A DNA stretch of 64,000 nt from JBICIG01 sp043101605 (GTDB taxonomy: Bacteria > Planctomycetota > Phycisphaerae > Phycisphaerales > UBA1924). How positions within the stretch are numbered: position 1 is the stretch's first letter; every line of letters begins with the position of its first letter. Position numbers and translations under genes: made by a program. The notes under the pieces are model-generated. The model saw only the letters and a list, made by a program, of their open reading frames with translations, did not search any database and had not been told where the DNA came from. The stretch is from positions 1 to 64,000 of the forward strand of contig JBICIG010000060.1 in assembly GCA_043101605.1 (NCBI GenBank), given 5' to 3'. Positions 18,052 through 26,468 of this stretch are shown piece after piece.

Positions 18052-18717
18052 ATGCCCGGAGCGACCGACAGAGCCGAGGACGCGCCACGCTGGTTCCAGC
18101 AGGGCGGACCCATCACGCTGGTGGGGGGAGGCGGGCACGCGCTCATGCTCGCCGAGACCGCCCGGCTGCTCGGGCACGAGATCCGAGGTGTGCTCGACGA
18201 CGACCGGGCCTGCAACGCGTGCGCGCGCCTGCGGCTGGTCCATCTCGGCCCGTGCGACCCCGCGGAGATCGAGCAGGAAGCCGCGGCGATCCTGGCTCTG
18301 GGCAACCTCGACGCCCGGCGACGCCTGCTCGAGGCGATGCGACCCGACCGCGTCGCGCCGGCGCTCGTTCATCCGCTGGCGATGGTGTCGGCGTCGGCGG
18401 AGATCGGGCGCGGCGGGTGGGTCGGGCCCGGGGCGATCGTCAACGCCTTCGCCCGCCTCGGCGCGCACGCGATCGTGAACTCCGGCGCGATCGTCGAGCA
18501 CGAGTGTGTCATCGGGACCAACACGCATCTCGGGCCGGGCAGTGTGCTGGGCGGGTCGGCGATCGTTGGCGACCACACGCTCATCGGGCTGGGGGCGCGT
18601 GTGCTCCCGGGCGTCAGGGTGGGGAGCGGGTGTGTCGTCGGCGCGGGGGCGGTGGTCGTTGAGCCGGTGGAGGACGGCGCGACGGTCGTCGGCGTCCCGG
18701 CTCGGTCGCGGAGCTAG
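18052..18717 (+). CDS. NeuD-type sugar O-acyltransferase, hexapeptide repeat
   Basis: 221-residue protein of the NeuD/PglD family. An N-terminal Rossmann-like part (ITLVGGGGHALMLAE) is followed, from about residue 100, by a left-handed beta-helix of hexapeptide repeats (I-G-x-G-x-x type). Family members acetylate sugars or amino sugars for surface glycans. A GACAAT box lies 6 nt before the ATG. It diverges from mqnA across 54 nt. Its stop shares the CTAG tetramer with the convergent PEGA gene. No glycan cluster is adjacent, so the acceptor is unknown. Confidence 0.82.
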   Translation: MPGATDRAEDAPRWFQQGGPITLVGGGGHALMLAETARLLGHEIRGVLDDDRACNACARLRLVHLGPCDPAEIEQEAAAILALGNLDARRRLLEAMRPDRVAPALVHPLAMVSASAEIGRGGWVGPGAIVNAFARLGAHAIVNSGAIVEHECVIGTNTHLGPGSVLGGSAIVGDHTLIGLGARVLPGVRVGSGCVVGAGAVVVEPVEDGATVVGVPARSRS

Positions 18718-19214
18718 CGCGGTCGTGCGCCCGCGTCGGACGACTCCGAGCCGGACTGCCCAGGTTCGGCGGGTTCATCCGCGTCGCCAGCGACCATTGC
18801 GGCCGCCTGCCGGGCGCGTTCGATCAGTTGCGTCTCGAGTTCCTCGGTGCCGAGGGTTCGCTCGGGCGTGGGCTCGAGGTCGAAGTGCCAGGTGACCTCG
18901 TGCCGGGGCCGCCATGGCCACGCGGCGGCGATCAGGTCGAGCCCGGGCTGCTCGTGCAGCGGGGCGTGGGCGGTGCGTCCCTCGTGGACGGGCTGGTACC
19001 CGTCGAGGCGGAGTTGCAGGTCGTAGGTGCCGTAGAACTTGAACGAGGCTTCGGTCGGAGTGCGCCCGATCTCGACATCGTTGAGCCAGACGGTCGCGCC
19101 GGGGGGGTCGCTGGTGACGACGATCCGGCGATCATTGGTGCGGGTAACGCACCCGCTGAGCAGGGCGGCGGACCCGACGAGGATCCCGAGCGTGCGCACG
19201 CGGGCGTGTCTCAC
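18714..19214 (-). CDS. PEGA-domain lipoprotein
   Basis: 166-residue lipoprotein. The GTG at 19214 overlaps the lptB stop (GTGA), indicating translational coupling. The signal ends LLSGC, so the Cys at about residue 22 is lipidated. A PEGA-type beta domain follows (VVTSDPPGATVWLNDVEIG ... LQLRLDGYQP). PEGA domains are common in surface and S-layer-like proteins. Coupling to lptB suggests a role at the envelope, possibly in lipid or lipoprotein traffic; that is inference from context. The tail is Glu/Ser-rich and probably disordered. Confidence 0.8.
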   Translation of the reverse strand: MRHARVRTLGILVGSAALLSGCVTRTNDRRIVVTSDPPGATVWLNDVEIGRTPTEASFKFYGTYDLQLRLDGYQPVHEGRTAHAPLHEQPGLDLIAAAWPWRPRHEVTWHFDLEPTPERTLGTEELETQLIERARQAAAMVAGDADEPAEPGQSGSESSDAGARPR

Positions 19215-20062
19215 GGGCGGACTCCTTCCCTGGGCGGACCTGGCTTCTTCGGGGTGGGCGGCTTCGGAGCGGGCGACTTGGACGACGCTCGCTCGTCGGG
19301 TTCGTCGGCCAGGGAGCGCTCGGGCAGGTCGTCGAACTCGTCGCCCCGGAACAGCGAGCCGAGGTAGACCCGGCGGACCATCTGGTCGTTGATGAGGCCC
19401 TTGGGGGTTCCCTCGGCGAAGACCTTGCCCGCATCGATGATGTAGGCGCGGTCGCAGACGCGGAGAGTCTGCTGGACATTGTGGTCGGTGATGAGGAACG
19501 CGATGCCGCGCTCGCTGAGCTTGCGGATCTCGGTCTGGAGGTCTTCGACGGCGATGGGGTCGACGCCGCTGAACGGCTCGTCCATCAGGATCAGCCGGGG
19601 CTGGGTGACCAGGGCGCGGGCGATCTCCAGCTTCCGACGCTCGCCGCCCGAGCAGGTGCGGGCGGGGTCGCCGGCTTTGTGGGTGAGCCCGAACTGCCCG
19701 AGCAGGTCGCGGGCGCGCTGCTTCCGCTCGCCTCGGGTCAGCGGGAGGGTCTCGAGGATCGCCAGCAGGTTCTGCTCGCAGGTGAGTCGCTGGAAGACGC
19801 TGGGCTCCTGGCTGAGGTAACCCATGCCCATGCGGGCGCGCTTGTACATGGGCAGCCCGGAGACGGTGCGGCCGTCGAAGGTGACCGTCCCGCCGTCGGC
19901 GTCGATCATGCCGATGGTCATGCGGAAGCTGGTGGTCTTGCCGGCGCCGTTGCGTCCGAGGAGCCCGACGATCTCGGCCTGCTCGACATGGAACGAGACG
20001 CCGTCGACGACGGTGCGGCCGGAGTAGGCCTTGCGGAGATCCTTCGCTTCCAGCAGCGGCAT
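19211..20062 (-). CDS. lptB: LPS export ABC transporter ATP-binding protein
   Basis: 283-residue ABC ATPase matching LptB, which powers lipopolysaccharide extraction from the inner membrane through LptFG. Walker A (GRNGAGKTT), Q-loop, signature CSGGERRKLEIARAL, Walker B RLILMDEPFSGVDPIA and the H-loop ITDHNVQ are all present, in the LptB-specific form. A Pro/Lys-rich tail of about 45 residues extends past the normal end. The start follows a TACACT box (20069-20074) by 6 nt. No lptA, lptC, lptF or lptG is in the window. Confidence 0.92.
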   Translation of the reverse strand: MPLLEAKDLRKAYSGRTVVDGVSFHVEQAEIVGLLGRNGAGKTTSFRMTIGMIDADGGTVTFDGRTVSGLPMYKRARMGMGYLSQEPSVFQRLTCEQNLLAILETLPLTRGERKQRARDLLGQFGLTHKAGDPARTCSGGERRKLEIARALVTQPRLILMDEPFSGVDPIAVEDLQTEIRKLSERGIAFLITDHNVQQTLRVCDRAYIIDAGKVFAEGTPKGLINDQMVRRVYLGSLFRGDEFDDLPERSLADEPDERASSKSPAPKPPTPKKPGPPREGVRP

Positions 20063-20118
20063 GGGGGGAGTGTAGGGGAACCGGCACACCGGATCGGGTT
20101 CGTGGGTACGCTGGCGGG

Positions 20119-20799
20119 ATGATCCAGAGCGCGTCCGACGCCGCCCGCCCGAGTCCGCACCCCGCACGATGGTGGCTCCTCGGACCCGGGCTCGCGCTGG
20201 CGGCGGCGATCATCTCGGGCGTGGTGTGGATGATCACCGGCGGGCATGTCTGGGCCGAGGACGGGCTGATCGAGTACGCGCAGCTGGGGCTGTGGGGCGT
20301 GTGCGTGCTCGTCGCCGGCGCGGTCGCGCTGACCACGCCCGGGCGGGCGCGGGCGGCGGCGGCGTGGCGCGGTGTGCTGGGGGCGGTGGCGGGCGCCCGC
20401 GAACTCGATCTCCACATCAAGCTCAATCCCGAGACGCTCGGCGAGTGGGGCGTGCGCTACCGGCTTGACTGGTGGACGGACATGAGCGTGCCGCTGGGCG
20501 TCAAGTCGATGTGGCTGGCGATCGGGCTGGCGATCGGCATCGCGCTGGTGCTCCCGATCTATCTCGCCCGGCAGGACCCCATCCGGCTGCTCAAGGCCCG
20601 GCACCCGGCGTCGGTGTTGTTCGCGATCGCGATCGGCGGGCTGGCGATGGGGTGGGCGATGGACGACCTGTTCCGCGGGTGGTTCGCCGAGGAGCCGGCC
20701 CAGGCGCTCGAGGAACTGTGCGAACTGGCGGGCGTGGGGTTCTACCTGGGCTCGGTGATCGCCTGCCGACGCATCCCGCCCGAGGGCATCGCGCCCTAG
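20119..20799 (+). CDS. Polytopic membrane protein of unknown function
   Basis: 226-residue protein with about five hydrophobic segments (near residues 20-40, 55-75, 130-150, 165-185 and 205-220). No family motif is recognised. A conserved-looking acidic WTDMSVPLGVKSM loop lies between the second and third helices. A TACGCT box (20107-20112) ends 6 nt before the ATG. It diverges from lptB over 56 nt. Its stop codon overlaps that of the convergent DUF4870 gene at CTAG. Confidence 0.75.
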   Translation: MIQSASDAARPSPHPARWWLLGPGLALAAAIISGVVWMITGGHVWAEDGLIEYAQLGLWGVCVLVAGAVALTTPGRARAAAAWRGVLGAVAGARELDLHIKLNPETLGEWGVRYRLDWWTDMSVPLGVKSMWLAIGLAIGIALVLPIYLARQDPIRLLKARHPASVLFAIAIGGLAMGWAMDDLFRGWFAEEPAQALEELCELAGVGFYLGSVIACRRIPPEGIAP

Positions 20800-21218
20800 C
20801 CGAGCAATCGGACGCACATGGGGTAGCGGTAGTAGCGTCCGCGGTTGGCCGCCGACGCGGCGAACGCGCCGCCGACGATCCCAAGCACCGCCCAGCCGGG
20901 AAGGGTGACCAGCACCCCCACGCCGCAGAGCAGCACCCCGACGACGATCGCGGGGATGAACAGGATCAACAGGCTGATCTGGAAGTTCAGGGCCTCGCGG
21001 CCGTGGTCGTCGATGAAGGGCGAGTCGTGTCGGCGGATGAGCCACAGCACCAGCGCCACCAGCGCGGGTACGAAGAACCCGACCCCGGCCGACGGCAGCA
21101 CGACGGCCGCGAACGCGATCAGCGATCCGAGGTGGATCCACATCGCGTACGACCGCTCCCACGGCTCGGCGTAGGGGTCCTGGTACGGCTCGTAGGTTTC
21201 GGCGTTGAAATCCATCAT
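20796..21218 (-). CDS. DUF4870-type small membrane protein
   Basis: 140-residue protein matching the DUF4870 pattern. WERSYAMWIHLGSLI opens the first helix. RHDSPFIDDHGREALNFQISL follows, then two more helices (about 80-105 and 105-125). The family is widespread and of unknown function. Two adjacent ATGs (21218, 21215) begin the protein; a TTG 7 codons upstream is less likely. No Shine-Dalgarno or TANNNT box at standard spacing is visible. Confidence 0.8.
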   Translation of the reverse strand: MMDFNAETYEPYQDPYAEPWERSYAMWIHLGSLIAFAAVVLPSAGVGFFVPALVALVLWLIRRHDSPFIDDHGREALNFQISLLILFIPAIVVGVLLCGVGVLVTLPGWAVLGIVGGAFAASAANRGRYYRYPMCVRLLG

Positions 21219-21289
21219 CCCGGGTGCATGCTTGGGCAAGCGGGACGCGGGCTTTCAGGCGAGCCGCCGACGCGACCCCGGGGCGTGGC

Positions 21290-21988
21290 TCAGCGCGGGC
21301 GTCGCGAGCGGAGCGCGATCAGCAGCCCCAGCGACGCGAGCGTGAAGGTCCCGGGCGTCGGGGCGGCACGCAGGCTCAGCGAGTACCCGCCTCCCTCGGC
21401 GTCGGTGTCTTCGAGTTCGCCCTCGGCCCGGGCGAGCAGCCGATACCGCCCCGCGGGGAGCGTCTCGTCGAAGATCCCGCTGCCCGAGAACAGTTCCAGG
21501 CCCTGCGGCGAGTAGAACACCACCTCGCCCAGGCCCGAGACCGCCGACTGCAGGAAGACCGTCGCTCCCTCGGGCAGGTTGAAGGACAGATCCACCAGCG
21601 AGAGCCCCGAACTGGTGGCGCTCACGCCGCCGGCGGACGGGTTGACCGTCCGGCTGAGCGAGATCGAGCCCTGGGCCTGGATCTCGGTCGGCTCGATCGA
21701 CGAGAGTTGGACGGCCGAGGCCCCGGCGGCGGCACCGGAGCGGGCGACGCTGGCGAGCGCGCTGCCGTTGAAGTCCGCCGCGGGTGCCGGACGCGACTCG
21801 GCGTCGGGCCCGCTGGCCTGCGTGCCGTTGGCGCCGGTCGCGGTCGCGAAGGCCTCGACACGGCGGGTGTCGGAGACCAGCGCGATCTGCGCGCCCGCGG
21901 CCTGCGCCAACACCCCGACGGACGCGACGAGCCCAAGAACCTGCGCGCACCGGCCACGCGCCCCTACCTGCTGCACTTGCTGATTCAT
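21290..21988 (-). CDS. PEP-CTERM-like secreted protein
   Basis: 232-residue protein with an N-terminal signal cleaved near AQAAGAQ. The beta-rich Ser/Ala/Gly body has the composition of extracellular matrix proteins. Its C-terminus has the three-part sorting tail: a PTPG motif, a hydrophobic helix (LASLGLLIAL) and a final Arg cluster. Such proteins are processed by an exosortase, which is not encoded here. A GGGGA sits close to the ATG. Ligand and role are unknown. Confidence 0.78.
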   Translation of the reverse strand: MNQQVQQVGARGRCAQVLGLVASVGVLAQAAGAQIALVSDTRRVEAFATATGANGTQASGPDAESRPAPAADFNGSALASVARSGAAAGASAVQLSSIEPTEIQAQGSISLSRTVNPSAGGVSATSSGLSLVDLSFNLPEGATVFLQSAVSGLGEVVFYSPQGLELFSGSGIFDETLPAGRYRLLARAEGELEDTDAEGGGYSLSLRAAPTPGTFTLASLGLLIALRSRRPR

Positions 21989-21999
21989 GTCCCCACGGC

Positions 22000-22320
22000 T
22001 CCCACGATGCTCGGGTCAGTCCTCGACCCGGCGGTCTCTCTCGAACGCTTTCGCGTCCATCCTCCACGACTCGGCGGGAACTTTAGCCCTTCCGAAGATC
22101 CGGGCGCGACGGTTCCCACGCTGCCACGCGCTTCTTCATGCGGGCTTGACGGCCGGTGCGAGATTTGGCCCGGGCCCGGGTCCGAGAACGGCCGTGCGGG
22201 AGGCAGAAGGCAATCGGCAATGGGCAATGGGCAATGGGCAATGGGCAGGCGGGATCAAAGGCCGGTGCCGTGGTCTGGGCGAGCGAAGGCCACGACGCTT
22301 GCCGCCTGCCGAGCCCCGCC
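22000..22320. other. Intergenic stretch with a heptamer repeat
   Basis: About 320 nt between divergently oriented upstream and downstream units on the minus strand. Apart from the GCAATGG tandem array at 22209-22249, no promoter, RNA or small gene is convincing. Confidence 0.5.
22209..22249. repeat. Tandem GCAATGG heptamer array
   Basis: Five near-perfect units of GGCAATG/GGCAATC in a row. The same motif recurs on the opposite strand at 38223-38269 and in degenerate form at 42899-42928, always between genes. Confidence 0.8.
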
Positions 22321-23454
22321 TCAGTGCCCGAACAGGTTCTTCTCGCCGAACATGCCCGCCTGCTCGAAGTACTCGAGGGCCTCGGCGGTGCTGGAGAAGA
22401 TGCGGGTGGCGGTCTCGGTGATGAACGGGCTGGGTGCCTTCTTGGGCTTCCAGACGACATAGACCTCCTTGGTGTGCTCCCACGCGTGCTGGAGCTCGCG
22501 CTCCACGCCGCTGGAGAGGCCCGGGATGTCCTTGCCGTCCTTGCCCGGGAGCTCGGGCACATAGCTGACGATCATGTCGGACTGATCGATGAGCTTGAAG
22601 TCGCGCATGTAGATCTGCCCGTCGATGTCTCCCGCGATATCCAGCACCTCGCGGACGCGCACGCGGATGGGCTCGGCGGTCTTGGACCCGCCGAAGGAGT
22701 GCGGCGTGTGGTCGATGAACTCCTTGCCCTCGCGGGCCGCCTCGAGCGCCCGATCCAGCAGCAGCTTCTCGTCGACATCGCCCGGATCGAAGGTGATGAA
22801 GTGCTCGGCCAGTTCGGCCCGGAACGCGTCGATCTCCGCGAGCACCTCGGGCATGTCGACCACATGGCTCATCGGGAAGCTGGGGTAGACCCGGCGCATG
22901 TCGGGTCGGCAGACGAGGCGGAACATGGTGCGGGTCGTCTCCGTGTGCCGCCCGCGGCTGACGATGTAGAACTGGCTCCCGGGGATCGCCTTGCTCATCA
23001 ATTCGGTCGCGAGGATCTCCTCTTCGCGCCAGACCATGCAGTCCTTGAGCGTCGCGTCGATCTCGTGCTCGGAGTGCAGGCGGTGGTGCACCACCTCGAT
23101 GTTGTCGACCAGGCAGATGAAGACATCGGGCGACATCTTCGAGACCTGATCGAAGTCGAACGCGGGGAACAGCCCGTGACGCCAGCGGAAGGTCGCGTGG
23201 GTGTTGACGATGATGTTGGGCTCGCCGGCGCTGTCGGCGATGATGTCCTTGAACGCGGCCCGGCGGAGGGAGTTGAGCCGGCTCAGCGGGAGGTTGAGGA
23301 TCTGCCCGGGGCGGACATCCGGTCCTTCCTGGTACATGATGTCGCCGACATGGAAGACGCTCAGGGGCTCGCCCTGCGAGCCGGCCAGCCTCGCCACGCC
23401 GTCGAGGTAGGGCTTCTTGTCCATCCCGACTTGTCCGGTCACGATCGCGCGCAT
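22321..23454 (-). CDS. Adenylate kinase-like NTPase fused to nucleoside deoxyribosyltransferase-like domain
   Basis: 377-residue protein. The first ~190 residues follow the archaeal adenylate kinase pattern: a P-loop-like GQVGMDKK at 7-14, then NIIVNTHATFRWRHGLFPAF and PDVFICLVDN. The P-loop lacks the usual GK[ST] and has DKK, so nucleotide binding may be altered. The last ~110 residues (MRDFKLIDQSDMIVSYVPEL, SSGVERELQHAW, KEVYVVWKP) match the nucleoside 2-deoxyribosyltransferase-like fold. A GGGAGG 4-5 nt before the ATG at 23454 fixes the start. A role in nucleotide salvage or signalling is inference; the fusion is the notable point. Confidence 0.7.
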   Translation of the reverse strand: MRAIVTGQVGMDKKPYLDGVARLAGSQGEPLSVFHVGDIMYQEGPDVRPGQILNLPLSRLNSLRRAAFKDIIADSAGEPNIIVNTHATFRWRHGLFPAFDFDQVSKMSPDVFICLVDNIEVVHHRLHSEHEIDATLKDCMVWREEEILATELMSKAIPGSQFYIVSRGRHTETTRTMFRLVCRPDMRRVYPSFPMSHVVDMPEVLAEIDAFRAELAEHFITFDPGDVDEKLLLDRALEAAREGKEFIDHTPHSFGGSKTAEPIRVRVREVLDIAGDIDGQIYMRDFKLIDQSDMIVSYVPELPGKDGKDIPGLSSGVERELQHAWEHTKEVYVVWKPKKAPSPFITETATRIFSSTAEALEYFEQAGMFGEKNLFGH

Positions 23455-23545
23455 GGTGCCTCCCGCATCAGCGTCCCACCCCGGCCGACCGACGCCACCA
23501 CGCGTCGGGCCGGGCATGATACGCCTCCGGATTCCGCGGACCGAC

Positions 23546-25039
23546 TCAGCCGGCCGGGTCGTAGACGGGGAATTCGATCCCCTCGATCTGCGCCGCGTAG
23601 TTCGCGTGTCGCCCCGCGCTGGTGGCGTAGATCGGGCGGTTGACCTGGTCGTAGCTGAGCGTCCGTACCGTCCGGCGGCTCTTGTGGAACTCGCGGCAGG
23701 CGTCGTCCCATTCGAGCCCCAGGAACTCGATGATCCGCGGGAACTCCCGCTCTGGGTCGGTCACCAGCCGCTCGTAGTGGACATCCAGAATCGGAACATC
23801 CAGCGCGCTCTTCCAGTGCTCCATCATCCGCATCGACTGCTCCCACGCGCGGGCGACCCAGTCGATCTGCGTGGTCCACGCGTGCAGCCGGTTGTTGAAC
23901 CCGCCCATGAAGCAACTGATCGCGACATCCCGCGGGTCGCGGATCGCGTGGATGATGCGGGTCTTCGGGAACAGCCGCGCGATCATGCCGACGAGCCGGT
24001 TGTTGCCCAGCGCCTTGTTGACGATCCGCTCGGCGGTCGGCGCCTGGCTCTGGATGTCCTTCAGGTACGCCTTGGCCGCCCGCGTCCAGCGGAACGAGTC
24101 GAACTTGCCGAAGCTCGCCGGCGGCTCCTTCTCGGGGTCCCACGCCGAAGCGACCTGCAGCGCGAACTGCTGGATCGTGCCCAACTCGCCCACGCCCGCG
24201 GCCTTGGGGTGCGCATCAATGATCTGATCGATCAGGCTCGTCCCGCTCCGCGGCATCCCCGCCACGAACACCGGCACTTCGCTGTCGACCGAGCTGACCG
24301 GGAACCGCTCCATCTTCTCGCGCGACCAGTTCTCGATCAGCACCGACACCTGCTCCTCGTAGAGCTCGGGGTCAAAGTCGAGCTTGCCGAACTCGTTGGC
24401 GCGGAGCCCGGATTCGAACGCGCCGTCATAATCCTTCATCCGATCGCACGCCTTGGCGCGCAGGTGCAGCGCGTTCCGCTTGAGATCGTTCGCGTCGGTC
24501 TCCTCGAGCAACTCATCGATCAGCGCGATTCCCTCGGCGAATTGCTTCCCCTGCACCAGCAGCTTCGCCCACTCGTACCGCTCGGCGGGCTGGGCCGGAA
24601 CACCCTGCTTGTGCGCCCGCTCGAGCATCGGCCCGATAACGCCCCGCGCCTCGTCGAACCGTCCCGCTTCCTCCAGCGCGCCGCCCTTGATCAGGTTCGC
24701 CACGCGATGGAACGGGTTCTTCCGGATCACGCGATCGCACAACTCGACCGCCTCGTCGGTCTCGCCCATCGCCCGCTTCGTGCGCGCGAGCAGCAGCACC
24801 GCGTCCTCGTGCTCGAAGAGGTCCAGGGCCTTGCGGGCGTACCTGGCGGCGTCACCCGGTCGGTGGGCCATCTCGAACGCGACGCCCATGAGGTACAACG
24901 CCTCGGCATCCGGCTTCTTCGCGTTGAGCAGGTCGCGGAGCGCGGGCTCAACCTTGCCGAGCTCCCGGTTCGACAGCGCCTCGTGCGCGGCACGGATCGC
25001 ACGCTGACGCTTGGATGCCGGTTCCTTGGGCTGGAGCAT
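23546..25039 (-). CDS. TPR-sulfotransferase family protein
   Basis: 497-residue protein. Tetratricopeptide-like helical repeats occupy about residues 15-240. A sulfotransferase domain then begins with the 5'-phosphosulfate loop VFVAGMPRSGTSLIDQII (PRSGTS at 263-268) and continues with the 3'-phosphate-binding IHAIRDPRDVAISCFM. The family transfers sulfate from PAPS to sugars or proteins and is frequent in planctomycetes and other marine bacteria. A TACGAT box (25045-25050) ends 5 nt before the ATG; no Shine-Dalgarno is seen. The acceptor is unknown. Confidence 0.87.
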   Translation of the reverse strand: MLQPKEPASKRQRAIRAAHEALSNRELGKVEPALRDLLNAKKPDAEALYLMGVAFEMAHRPGDAARYARKALDLFEHEDAVLLLARTKRAMGETDEAVELCDRVIRKNPFHRVANLIKGGALEEAGRFDEARGVIGPMLERAHKQGVPAQPAERYEWAKLLVQGKQFAEGIALIDELLEETDANDLKRNALHLRAKACDRMKDYDGAFESGLRANEFGKLDFDPELYEEQVSVLIENWSREKMERFPVSSVDSEVPVFVAGMPRSGTSLIDQIIDAHPKAAGVGELGTIQQFALQVASAWDPEKEPPASFGKFDSFRWTRAAKAYLKDIQSQAPTAERIVNKALGNNRLVGMIARLFPKTRIIHAIRDPRDVAISCFMGGFNNRLHAWTTQIDWVARAWEQSMRMMEHWKSALDVPILDVHYERLVTDPEREFPRIIEFLGLEWDDACREFHKSRRTVRTLSYDQVNRPIYATSAGRHANYAAQIEGIEFPVYDPAG

Positions 25040-25076
25040 GCGTGATCGTATTCAGAATGCTCGGACGGCGCACAGG

Positions 25077-25105
25077 AAAGCCGCGCCCGATGATCGAGCG
25101 CGGCT
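25077..25105 (-). terminator. Probable terminator of the PEP-CTERM cluster
   Basis: Read on the minus strand, AGCCGCGC and GCGCGGCT form an 8-bp stem followed by a short T run (TTT). It lies just past the 3' end of the last gene of the PEP-CTERM triplet. Confidence 0.6.
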
Positions 25106-25127
25106 CAATGAATCAAACGAACTCAGT

Positions 25128-25745
25128 TCACCGTCGTCGTCGTGCTGTCAGCAGCCCGCCCAAGCCGAGCAGCGCCGCCGATGGCGGCGCGGGCGCGACG
25201 AACGAAATGAACCCTGACGCCGCCGAATCGCTCGACAGATTCAGCGTCTGCAACTGCATCTCCAGCGCGTAGGTGCTTCCGGCGAACAACTGGAAGTCCA
25301 TCGAGCCCGTGGGGCTGGGGTTCGGGCCGACGGTGCCGCTGGCGATCGTCGCCTGCGTCGCGGTGTCGGTGATCAGGAACGAGCCGGAGATGTTCACTCC
25401 CAGCGAGTCCCAGAGGACGCTCGCGGTCGTGTCCGCCGTCACGCCGAAGGAAGTCAGCCGGATCTCGCCCGAGGCGCTCTCCTGCTCGTCACCGTCGCCC
25501 ACCTCGATCCGCATCTCACGAGGCCGGGCGAACGCCGAAGCCGACGCGCCCGCCACGCTCGCGCCCAGGTCAAAGAACCCCTGCCCCGGGGGCTGATTGT
25601 CGGTGCCCGACCCGAATCGCAGGCTGTAGACATAGCTCGACGCTGTGTAGGTAAACGGCGAACTGAAAGTCCCCTGCTGCGCACCGGCCGCGCCGCTCAG
25701 ACCCGCGGCGACGAGCGTGCCGCCGAACAGACATGCCTTCTTCAT
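25128..25745 (-). CDS. PEP-CTERM-type secreted protein, paralogue 3
   Basis: 205-residue secreted protein, third in transcription order of a tandem triplet. The signal (KKACLFGGTLVAAGLSGAAGAQ) is almost identical in all three copies. The C-terminal tail is VAPAPPSAALLGLGGLLTARRRR-like: a PAP motif, a helix and four Arg, the variant sorting signal for exosortase. The middle region is far more diverged than the ends. A Shine-Dalgarno-like GGAGGGGA precedes the ATG. It is probably an extracellular matrix or surface protein; the exact role is unknown. Confidence 0.82.
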   Translation of the reverse strand: MKKACLFGGTLVAAGLSGAAGAQQGTFSSPFTYTASSYVYSLRFGSGTDNQPPGQGFFDLGASVAGASASAFARPREMRIEVGDGDEQESASGEIRLTSFGVTADTTASVLWDSLGVNISGSFLITDTATQATIASGTVGPNPSPTGSMDFQLFAGSTYALEMQLQTLNLSSDSAASGFISFVAPAPPSAALLGLGGLLTARRRR

Positions 25746-25791
25746 CCTGTCCCCTCCCTCCGCGGGATCGCTGGGAACTCTGGACGACGCG

Positions 25792-26409
25792 TCACCGGCG
25801 TCGGCGCGTCGCCAGCAACCCGCCCAGCCCGAGCAACGCCGCCGAGGACGGCGCGGGCACCACCAGCGAGATGAACCCCGAGGAAGCCGAGTCGCCGGAC
25901 GACACCTGTCCTGTCTGAATCGAGAAAGTGAGCTCATAAAAAACGCCGGCGGTGAGCGGGATGTTGAGCAAGCCGCCGGCCGATTGGTTGGGACCGAGAT
26001 TCAGGTCCACGAGGGGCGTGTTCGTCGAGAGATCCCGCAGGACGAGAAGACCACTGGCGTAGGTTGTGGATGCATCCCATGTCAGGAGTGCGACGGTCGA
26101 TTCGGTGACCGTGAACTCCATGTCCCGGATTTGCCCAGTCGATGTCGCGATCTCATCGCCGTCGGCGGCCTCGACCCGGAACTCGCTCGCCGACCCGAGC
26201 GCCAACGCGGACCCGTCGCGGAAGGCCGCGCTCAAAGAGAAGGGGCCTGAGAAGAACGTGGCATTATCCGAGTCGCTGCCGAACGAGGCCGTAGAAGTAG
26301 ACACGATCGCCGAATAGACATAGGCGATTGAGAACTCCGCCTGCGCGCTCGCGGTGCCCGTCAAACCCGCGGCCACGAGCGTGCCGCCGAACAGACATGC
26401 CTTCTTCAT
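25792..26409 (-). CDS. PEP-CTERM-type secreted protein, paralogue 2
   Basis: 205 residues, the same length as both neighbours. The signal peptide matches the other copies apart from a Leu/Thr change. The body is beta-rich with an acidic YSAIVSTSTASFGSD region. The tail has VPAPSSAALLGLGG and terminal Arg residues. It is closer in sequence to paralogue 1 than to paralogue 3: both share the LVDLNLGPNQSAGG-type and SIQTGQV-type segments. An AGGAGAGA Shine-Dalgarno lies 5-6 nt before the start. 46 nt separate it from the next copy. Confidence 0.82.
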   Translation of the reverse strand: MKKACLFGGTLVAAGLTGTASAQAEFSIAYVYSAIVSTSTASFGSDSDNATFFSGPFSLSAAFRDGSALALGSASEFRVEAADGDEIATSTGQIRDMEFTVTESTVALLTWDASTTYASGLLVLRDLSTNTPLVDLNLGPNQSAGGLLNIPLTAGVFYELTFSIQTGQVSSGDSASSGFISLVVPAPSSAALLGLGGLLATRRRR

Positions 26410-26468
26410 CCTGTCTCTCCTGACGCTCTCGCACGAATGAACGAATCCGATTCACGCCTCACCATCAA

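Noticed and set aside
17998..18576. N-terminal extension of mqnA to 18576
   Set aside because: The upstream codons are antisense to the acyltransferase gene, and the TACCAT box at 18003-18008 sets the start at 17997.
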